From Bacteroidales bacterium (lineage in GTDB: Bacteria; Bacteroidota; Bacteroidia; Bacteroidales; VadinHA17): a stretch of DNA of 24,969 bases. Location: assembly GCA_027451265.1 (NCBI GenBank), contig DAIDJT010000007.1:1-24969 (forward strand). Reading direction: 5' to 3'. Of the stretch, positions 7,918 to 14,700 are shown one piece after another. Position 1 is the stretch's first letter; the number at the start of each line of letters is the position of its first letter. A program made the position numbers and the translations under genes. Under the pieces are notes generated by a model. It did no database searches. It was not told where the DNA came from and was given only the letters and a program-made list of their open reading frames with translations.

Positions 7918-8575
7918 GTGCTGACAGACCCTTGATGTCAAGCAACCTTACCTCCCTTCGCTCCACTGAGATCAGACCCTCCTCCTGCATCTCCCCTATG
8001 ACCCTGGAAAGAGACGGGCGCGTCACGCCGAAGTAATCCGAGAGTTCCTGCTGTGACCGGTCAATGACCACCCGTCCTGACGAGGCTCCTGGAAGCGATG
8101 TGAGATAGTTGGCAAACTTCCCCCTGATCGTGTGAAAGGAATGGAATCTGAGTCGTCCTGAGAGAAACTGTGCCTTATTGCAAATGAAGGTGAGATAATT
8201 TGAAAGTATCCGCCTGTCGCCTGCCATCATGGCCAGGTAATCACTCTTGTTGATTATCAGCAACTCTGAATCGGTGTTCGCGGTTACGGTCACGGGATAT
8301 TTTGCCGCGGCACCAAACAGCACAGCTGCAGCCAGTGCCTGGGGAGGGTTTATGTCCTCAATTTTCATGGTACGCCCCGCCAGGTCTGACATCTCTCCCC
8401 TGACGCTGCCCGACAGAACAATAATAAGCGATAATATCTCTTCGCCGGCCAGAGCGACAACTGCTCCCGAATGATAAAACCTTACCCTGAAGTTGACGGA
8501 ACATGTCAGGTTTTCTATCTCATCATCACTAAGTCCCCTGAAAAGCGGGGAGTTACTTAATACCGGGAAACGCAT
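7904..8575 (-). CDS. hcpR: Crp/Fnr-family regulator, HcpR-like
   Basis: 223 residues: a cyclic-nucleotide-binding-type beta barrel (about 12-120), a dimerisation helix (about 125-155) and a C-terminal winged helix with recognition region QQELSDYFGVTRPSLSRVIGEM (about 170-195). It lacks the N-terminal four-cysteine cluster of FNR, having only isolated cysteines (C25 in LTCSV and one in FICNK), so direct Fe-S oxygen sensing is unlikely; heme-dependent NO sensing is known for HcpR of Porphyromonas but cannot be read from this sequence. It is divergent from the ferredoxin-hcp pair with a perfect palindromic operator between them, the strongest argument for the HcpR role. A weak -7 box (TACATTTA, complement of 8592-8599) lies close to that operator, so self-regulation is plausible. 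The 3' end overlaps the histidine kinase gene by 14 bp. Confidence 0.85.
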   Translation of the reverse strand: MRFPVLSNSPLFRGLSDDEIENLTCSVNFRVRFYHSGAVVALAGEEILSLIIVLSGSVRGEMSDLAGRTMKIEDINPPQALAAAVLFGAAAKYPVTVTANTDSELLIINKSDYLAMMAGDRRILSNYLTFICNKAQFLSGRLRFHSFHTIRGKFANYLTSLPGASSGRVVIDRSQQELSDYFGVTRPSLSRVIGEMQEEGLISVERREVRLLDIKGLSALIVV

Positions 8576-8615
8576 GATTTGAATTTTTGGCTAAATGTAA
8601 AGAAAAATCACATTT

Positions 8616-8631
8616 TGTAACATATGTTACA
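8616..8631. promoter_or_regulatory. Crp/Fnr-type operator (perfect 16-bp palindrome)
   Basis: TGTAACATATGTTACA is its own reverse complement. It lies between the divergent regulator gene and the ferredoxin-hcp genes. Its centre (8623.5) is about 41-43 bp before the transcription start predicted from the TACCTTTG box at 8653-8660, which is the class II activator position of Crp/Fnr proteins. The match to an HcpR site is inferred from position and symmetry. Confidence 0.7.
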
Positions 8632-8652
8632 TGCCTGTCCGGAAATGAGGGG

Positions 8653-8660
8653 TACCTTTG
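8653..8660 (+). promoter_or_regulatory. -7 promoter box of the ferredoxin-hcp operon
   Basis: TACCTTTG matches the Bacteroidota TAnnTTTG box. No TTTG is found at the expected ~20-nt distance upstream; that place is occupied by the right half of the palindrome at 8616-8631. A promoter lacking its upstream element and carrying an activator site there is expected to depend on the activator. The predicted leader is only about 17 nt. Confidence 0.6.
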
Positions 8661-8682
8661 CATTAATAATCAGATACTTTAA

Positions 8683-9729
8683 ATGCAAAGAGACATTATA
8701 AAAATTGATGAGGAGAAGTGCACAGGTTGCGGAGTATGTGTACCCAATTGCCATGAAGGCGCTCTCCAGGTAATAGACGGTAAGGTGAGACTCGTTTCTG
8801 AGCTGATGTGTGACGGACTGGGAGCATGCATAGGGCATTGTCCTGAAGATGCCATCACCATTGAGAAGCGTGAGGCCGAACCGTATGATGAGATAGCAGT
8901 GATACGCGAAATGGTAAAAAAGGGCCCCAACACTGTCATTGCGCACCTCAGGCATCTGAAGGACCATCACGAGTACGGTTACCTTGAAGAAGGGACGACA
9001 TGGCTTGAGTTAAATGGCAGCGGGTTGTCATTTGACGTGGCGGAGATCCTTGAGGCTGTAAGCGGCAGGCGCGGGCCGGCCGGTGCCACACCCGTTGACA
9101 CGCAGAATCTGAACAATAACGGTAAGGAGGAAAACGGGCAGCAGCATCAGGCTGAACACCGGCACCGCTACGGGCAGCAGCCAGGGCAGCATCACGGCCA
9201 GGGGCAGCAAAGCCAGAACGGGCAGCAGCACGGACACGGACACGGACACGGACAGCATCATCACGGCGGCGGCTGCCCCGGCAGTGCCGAGAGAATGATA
9301 ACGCCCGCGCCAGCCCTCACCACCGTAACGGAGGCAGCCGTGACACCGTCACAGCTCACCCACTGGCCGGTACAGATGCACCTCGTAAATCCGAACTCAC
9401 CAGCATACAGGGGGGCTGACCTGCTGCTGGCGGCTGACTGTGTGGCGTTCTCCATGGGGTCATTCCACGACCGTTTTCTCAAGGGAAAGGCACTGGCAAT
9501 AGCGTGCCCCAAGCTTGACCACGGAACTGAAACCTATGTAGACAAGCTGACGGTCATGATAGATACGGCAAAAGTCAACACTATCACTGTGCTGATGATG
9601 GAGGTGCCGTGCTGCGGAGGCCTGTTGCAGATGGTCAGGGCGGCACTTGCCAGGGCCTCCCGCAAGGTGCCGGTAAAAGCGGCAATAGTCAGTATCGAAG
9701 GAAAGATACTGCAGGAAGAATGGATATAA
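8683..9729 (+). CDS. Ferredoxin-like Fe-S protein with His-rich linker, Hcp partner
   Basis: 348 residues, three parts. Residues 1-60 are a bacterial-type double-cluster ferredoxin: the first motif is complete (C13, C16, C19, C23), the second reads CDGLGAC...C (C43, C49, C53) with leucine where the second cysteine should be, so it may hold a [3Fe-4S] or an incomplete cluster. Residues 61-135 are a helical spacer. Residues about 153-198 are a Gln/His/Gly-rich low-complexity linker with 12 histidines, including HGHGHGHGQHHH at 183-194. Residues 215-348 form a conserved alpha/beta domain with cysteines in CVAF, C275 (ACPKLD) and a C310-C311-G-G motif. It precedes hcp by 45 bp under one predicted promoter. 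With no Hcr-type flavin reductase here, it is the likely electron donor to Hcp; the C-terminal domain's function is unknown to me. Confidence 0.85.
   Translation: MQRDIIKIDEEKCTGCGVCVPNCHEGALQVIDGKVRLVSELMCDGLGACIGHCPEDAITIEKREAEPYDEIAVIREMVKKGPNTVIAHLRHLKDHHEYGYLEEGTTWLELNGSGLSFDVAEILEAVSGRRGPAGATPVDTQNLNNNGKEENGQQHQAEHRHRYGQQPGQHHGQGQQSQNGQQHGHGHGHGQHHHGGGCPGSAERMITPAPALTTVTEAAVTPSQLTHWPVQMHLVNPNSPAYRGADLLLAADCVAFSMGSFHDRFLKGKALAIACPKLDHGTETYVDKLTVMIDTAKVNTITVLMMEVPCCGGLLQMVRAALARASRKVPVKAAIVSIEGKILQEEWI
9229..9252 (+). repeat. In-frame hexanucleotide repeat (CACGGA)x4
   Basis: Four perfect copies of CACGGA encode His-Gly dipeptides in the linker of the ferredoxin-like protein. Tandem hexamers can gain or lose units without shifting frame, so the number of His-Gly units may differ between strains. 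Confidence 0.9.
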
Positions 9730-9774
9730 ATGCATGATATTATACTGATTACAATAACTTAAAAAAATCAAGAG

Positions 9775-11421
9775 ATGAGTATGTTTTGTTACCAGTGCCA
9801 GGAAACGGCAAAAGGAACCGGATGCTCCATCAGGGGCGTGTGCGGCAAGACTGATGATGTAGCCCAGATGCAGGACATGCTGGTATGGGTTGCCAAGGGT
9901 ATCTCCATCCTGGGGACTCTTGCTCGCAGTAACCACTATTCCAGTGCAAAGATTGACCGCTTTGTGCAGGAAGCTCTCTTCACCACGATCACCAATGCGA
10001 ATTTTGACAAAGTGAAGATCATTGAAAAGATCCATGAAGGGATCGCACTCAGGGACAAGTTTGCCGGTGAGATGAAGGCTCACGGCATCACCATACCGGG
10101 CAGCCTCCATGAAAGTGTTACATGGAGACCTGCCGGTGAGGCTGACCTTGTAGCCAAAGCCGCCACGGTGGGTGTCCTCTCAACAACGAATGAAGATGTC
10201 AGATCACTCCGTGAACTGACAACCTATGGTGTGAAAGGCATGGCAGCGTATGCAGAGCATGCCGGTAACCTGGGGTTCAACAGTGACAACGTTGACGCTT
10301 TCATCCAGAGGGCCCTTGCAGCAACCACTGACGACACCCTTTCTGCTGATGACCTGGTGGCTCTGGTCCTCGAGACAGGCAAGCACGGAGTGGAGGTGAT
10401 GGCACTGCTTGACAAGGCTAACACTACCTCGTATGGCAACCCAGAAATCACAGAAGTGAACATTGGTGTAAGGAAGAACCCAGCCATCCTTATCAGTGGC
10501 CATGACATGAAGGACATGGAGGAATTGCTCCGCCAGACCGAGGGATCGGGGGTTGATGTTTATACCCACAGTGAGATGCTGCCCGCCAATTATTATCCCG
10601 CTTTCAAGAAGTACAGCCACTTCGTTGGAAACTATGGCAACTCATGGTGGAAGCAGACTACTGAATTCGAGACCTTCAACGGCCCGGTTCTCTTCACAAC
10701 CAACTGTATTGTTCCGCTTCGCGACAGCTACCGTGACCGTGTTTATACGACCGGTTCGTCTGGCTATCCTGGCTGCCCGCATATTCCGGACAGGGCACCC
10801 GGCAAGGAGAAGGATTTTTCGGCCATCATAGAGCATGCAAAGAGATGTCCTGCACCGGTCGCCATTGAAGAGGGCACAATCATTGGCGGTTTTGCACACA
10901 ACCAGGTTGTCAGACTTGCCGACAAGGTTGTTGATGCTGTGAAGAGCGGGGCAATACGCAAGTTCTTCGTCATGGGCGGATGCGACGGCCGCATGAAGAG
11001 CCGCGAATACTATACCGAGTTTGCGCAGAAGCTTCCGAAGGATACGGTCATCCTCACAGCAGGATGTGCCAAGTACCGCTACAACAAGCTGAAACTCGGA
11101 GACATCAACGGCATCCCGCGCGTACTTGATGCCGGCCAGTGCAATGACTCCTACTCACTTGCCGTCATAGCCCTGACCCTCAAGGACATCTTTGGCAAGA
11201 ATGATATCAACGAACTGCCGATAGCCTACAACATCGCATGGTATGAGCAGAAAGCGGTGATTGTTCTGCTGGCCCTCCTTTATCTTGGAGTGAAGAACAT
11301 CCATCTCGGACCCACACTCCCCGGATTCCTTTCACCGAATGTAGTGAACGTCCTGGTGGAGAAGTTCGGGATCACAGGCATAACCACACCTGATGAGGAT
11401 ATGAAGATCCTGCTTAACTGA
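9775..11421 (+). CDS. hcp: Hybrid cluster protein (Hcp; hydroxylamine/NO reductase)
   Basis: 548 residues, full length. Hcp reduces NO to N2O and, in vitro, hydroxylamine to ammonia, and acts in cytosolic nitrosative-stress defence. The N-terminal cluster motif is C5-X2-C8-X8-C17-X5-C23, the spacing of class I proteins from strict anaerobes with a [4Fe-4S] cluster, not the enteric class II pattern. All hybrid-cluster ligands can be aligned with the Desulfovibrio protein: H243, E267, C311, C403, C431, C456, E491 and K493, with the same spacings (28 between C403 and C431, 25 between C431 and C456). The enzyme therefore looks active. It is the second gene of the operon after the ferredoxin-like gene (45-bp gap) and is followed by a strong terminator. 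Start at 9775 places the MFCYQCQET motif at the N-terminus as usual. Confidence 0.98.
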   Translation: MSMFCYQCQETAKGTGCSIRGVCGKTDDVAQMQDMLVWVAKGISILGTLARSNHYSSAKIDRFVQEALFTTITNANFDKVKIIEKIHEGIALRDKFAGEMKAHGITIPGSLHESVTWRPAGEADLVAKAATVGVLSTTNEDVRSLRELTTYGVKGMAAYAEHAGNLGFNSDNVDAFIQRALAATTDDTLSADDLVALVLETGKHGVEVMALLDKANTTSYGNPEITEVNIGVRKNPAILISGHDMKDMEELLRQTEGSGVDVYTHSEMLPANYYPAFKKYSHFVGNYGNSWWKQTTEFETFNGPVLFTTNCIVPLRDSYRDRVYTTGSSGYPGCPHIPDRAPGKEKDFSAIIEHAKRCPAPVAIEEGTIIGGFAHNQVVRLADKVVDAVKSGAIRKFFVMGGCDGRMKSREYYTEFAQKLPKDTVILTAGCAKYRYNKLKLGDINGIPRVLDAGQCNDSYSLAVIALTLKDIFGKNDINELPIAYNIAWYEQKAVIVLLALLYLGVKNIHLGPTLPGFLSPNVVNVLVEKFGITGITTPDEDMKILLN

Positions 11422-11487
11422 CAGTTGTTGCCATGCTGGCCGCTCCGGCACATGACCGCGGAAACGACGGCAAAAAAGCATAGTGAG

Positions 11488-11516
11488 AAAATCGCCCCCC
11501 GCGGGGCGATTTTTTT
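11488..11516 (+). terminator. Rho-independent terminator after hcp
   Basis: AAAATCGCCCC (11488-11498) pairs perfectly with GGGGCGATTTT (11503-11513) across a 4-nt loop, with a T-run to 11516. It lies 67 bp after the hcp stop and ends the ferredoxin-hcp transcript. The A-run before the stem would also let it act weakly on the minus strand. Confidence 0.93.
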
Positions 11517-11535
11517 GCATTCGGCCCAGTAGAGA

Positions 11536-11641
11536 TTTTTATAGCCTGTGGCTGTTTTTTCGCAGCCCGCTGCCTGATTTTTTTCGCAGCCCGGTGCCTG
11601 ATTCTTTATGCAACCTGGTGCTTGTTTTTCTAGCACCCTGA
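11536..11641. repeat. Imperfect ~24-bp tandem repeats of T-tract plus short hairpin
   Basis: Four to five degenerate units, each a T-run followed by a short GC-rich near-palindrome: AGCCTGTGGCT (11543-11553), GCAGCCCGCTGC (11562-11573), GCAGCCCGGTGC (11586-11597), GCAACCTGGTGC (11610-11621) and AGCACCCTG (11632-11640). The two best units are exactly 24 bp apart, as are the second and third full units. On the plus strand each small hairpin is followed by the next T-run, so the array resembles a string of weak terminators. Read on the minus strand it gives a repeating octapeptide, which I consider a by-product. Confidence 0.7.
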
Positions 11642-11657
11642 CTTCTGCATTATGTGA

Positions 11658-11694
11658 TATTTATGCACATGGCGATGAGCCATGTGCATAAATA
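11658..11694. promoter_or_regulatory. 37-bp perfect palindrome upstream of the giant activase gene
   Basis: TATTTATGCACATGGC (11658-11673) and its exact reverse complement (11679-11694) flank a 5-nt spacer. No T-run follows on either strand, so it is not a simple terminator. A near-match to the -7 box (TATCTTAG, 11697-11704) starts 2 bp downstream, so the palindrome would cover the -33 region of a promoter for the next gene. Operator or RNA hairpin are both possible. Confidence 0.6.
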
Positions 11695-11747
11695 ATTATC
11701 TTAGTATTATAAATAGCAGCGGCAATAGTTCTTTAAATTCTAAAGTC

Positions 11748-14700
11748 ATGGATGTACCTGCATTTACGCCTGGAACCGGTATCCTTATCGGCCTTGATAT
11801 CGGCTCGGTTTCCCTTAACAGTGTTGTAATGGATGAAGATTACAACATCCTGGAAGACTATTATGATTATGTCCATGGCAAACCGTTCAGTGTTTTGCAT
11901 GACAGGCTTACACGGCTGTTGGGTGATCACCCTGACGGGAGCATCAGGGGTCTGGCCATCACCGGTGCCGGGGGCAGGCTGGCAACAGAGCTCATTGGCG
12001 GCCTCTGTGTAAATGAAATCATTGCACAGGCAACATCAGCTTCCAGGCTTTTTCCCGATGCACGTACGGTAATTGAGATCGGTGGAGAAGATTCCAAGCT
12101 GATAATTCTTGAAAGTGACGGAGCCGATGATTACCCGAGACTGGTTGATTTCGAGATGAACAGCATATGTGCAGCCGGCACAGGGTCCTTTCTTGACCAG
12201 CAGGCAAGGAGGATAGGGGTGCGCATTGAGAATGAGTTTGGTGAACTGGCCCTGAAGTCGGTCTCTCCTCCCCGCATCGCGGGGCGGTGCAGTGTCTTCG
12301 CAAAGAGTGACATGATCCATCATCAGCAGATCGCCACACCACTCCATGACATAGTTGCAGGGCTGTGCTTTGCCCTTGCACGCAACTTCCGAAGCACCGT
12401 AGCCCGGAGGAAGGAGATGAAGAGACCGGTGTTGTTCACCGGCGGCGTTGCAGCCAACGCCGGTATGGTCAGGGCTTTCAGGGAGGTTCTTGAACTCAGC
12501 CCCGGGGAGCTGATCATACCTGAACACCATGCATCAATGGGCGCTATAGGTGCAGTGATGTACTCACGCCTTAACGGCAATTCGGTTAATGGCTTCACCG
12601 GGCTGGAGAAACTTGAGGAATATCTCCGGAAGAGCACAGCATCGTTTGTCAGCCTGCCCATGCTGAAAGAATCGGCGGCACTCTACAACAAGGATGTAAA
12701 GATAAAAAGCAACGGAAAGGGCAAGCTGCGCGTTTACCTGGGAATCGATGTCGGATCACTGAGTACCAACGTTGTACTCATTGACCCTGAACATAATGTT
12801 GTGGCGCGCCGCTACCTCCCGACGGCCGGCAAGCCACTGGAGGCAATAAAAAAGGGTCTGAGCGAAATCTTCGATGAGGCAGGTAATTTTGTTGAGGTTA
12901 TAGGGGCTGGCACAACCGGCTCCGGAAGGTATCTGACAGGAGACTTCATAGGTGCTGACGCCATAAGGAACGAAATCACCGCACAGGCAACAGCTGCCAT
13001 CGACTATGACCCCACTGTTGACACCATCTTCGAGATAGGCGGACAGGATTCAAAGTACATCAGCATAGAAAACGGGGTGGTGGTTGATTTCGAGATGAAC
13101 AAGGTCTGTGCCGCAGGAACCGGCTCATTCCTGGAAGAGCAGGCCGAGAAGCTGAACATAAAAATAGTCGGGGAGTTCGGTGACCTGGCACTCAGAAGCA
13201 AGAGCCCGGTGAAGCTTGGTGACCGCTGCACGGTCTTCATGGAGTCAGACCTTAACACCTTCATGCAGAAGGGAGCCAGGGATGAGAACCTGGTCGGCGG
13301 CCTGGCTTATTCAATAGTTTACAATTACCTCCAGAAAGTGGTGGCAGACCGCAGGATAGGCGACCGCATCTTTTTCCAGGGCGGTGTCACCAACAACAAG
13401 GCAGTGGTGGCTGCCTTTGAACAGGTGCTTGGCAAAGAGATAATCATCCCGCCGCACTTTGATGTCACAGGAGCCATTGGAGCCGCCATACTTGCCCAGA
13501 GGTCAATGACCGAAGGACAGAAGACAACTTTCAAAGGCTTTGGCATAAGGAATGCAGGCTATGAAATCAGCCGGTTTGTATGCAACGGTTGTGTCAACCA
13601 CTGCGAGATCAGCAGCGTGAAGATAGAGGGTGAAAAGAAACCGCTCTTCTACGGGGGCAGATGCGAAAAATGGGAGACAGACAGCAGGAAGAAAAAGAAT
13701 GATCATATACCCAACCTTTTCCTGAAGAGGACGGAAATGCTCATGGGCGATTACCGGGAGCAGGAGCCTGACGGCAGACCCACTGTGGGTATCCCGAGGG
13801 CCCTGATGATATATTACCAGCAGTTCCCCTTCTGGAGGACTTTCTTTGAGGAACTCGGCTTAAGGGTTGTGCTCTCACGTGAGTCTGACAGGGCGCTGGT
13901 CACACGCTCCCTGGAGACGGTTACCTCGGAAACATGCCTGCCGGTTGAGCTTATGCATGGCCATGTTATTGACCTGATTGAGAAGGGAGTTGACTATGTA
14001 TTCATGCCCTTCATCGTCAGCGGCAAATACAAGGAGGGAGACACCACCAGCAACTCCAACTGCCCCTGGATACAGTCGTTCCCGTTCATGGTGAGGGCGG
14101 CCCTACGTGACCGGGTTGATGAAAAGAAATTCCTCACCCCCACCCTTCACTTCAGGTATTTTGAAGGGGCGCTGACAAAAGAGATGACGTCATTTTTCGG
14201 CGAGAGGCTGGGCTTTGACGCTGCGACGGTAAAGAAGGCGCTGATGAAGGCAGACGGCAAGCAGACAGCTTTTGAGAGAGGCGTGGCTGAGTATGGGCGC
14301 AGGGTGATGGCTGAAATTCCTGCGGGGTGCCGGCCTGCCGTCATACTTGGAAGGCCCTACAACAGCACTGATCCTCACCTCAATCTCAGCCTTGCCGAGA
14401 AACTCATCGCGCAGAACGTGATGCCTGTTCCTCTTGACATGCTTGACATTTCGGTTGCTGATCTATATAAAAACTACCGGAACATGTATTGGCCCAACGG
14501 TCAGAAGATAATTGCAGCAGCCCGGCACGTGGCACAGACAGACGGCCTTTATGCAGTCTATATCAGCAACTTCAGGTGCGGCCCTGATTCATTCATATGG
14601 CATTATGTCACCGAGGAGCTCAAGGGCAAGCCGTTCCTTCACCTGGAAGTGGACGAGCACTCAGCCGATGCCGGCATGGTTACGCGTATAGAGGCCTTTC

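Larger units (their letters stand above)
11422..11747. other. Intergenic region between hcp and the giant activase gene
   Basis: A 326-bp gap holding, in order, the hcp terminator, the T-tract/hairpin repeat array and the 37-bp palindrome. I see no credible protein gene. An ATG at 11682, in frame with the downstream gene, lies inside the palindrome arm and is followed by residues unlike the family N-terminus, so I did not use it. Confidence 0.75.

Noticed and set aside
9028..9264. Minus-strand frame rich in Val/Leu/Ser opposite the His-rich linker
   Set aside because: It is the mirror of the low-complexity repeat coding on the plus strand, with no start signals or family features.
11280..11636. 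118-residue minus-strand reading frame with a repeated KNQAPGCE octapeptide
   Set aside because: It is built from the T-tract/hairpin repeats, the hcp terminator stem and antisense hcp sequence. A gene reading through a terminator into the 3' end of hcp is unlikely.
11682..11747. Upstream start for the giant activase (22 extra residues)
   Set aside because: The ATG lies in the arm of a perfect palindrome and the extra residues are Asn/Ser-rich with no family similarity. The ATG at 11748 begins just before the first ATPase motif.
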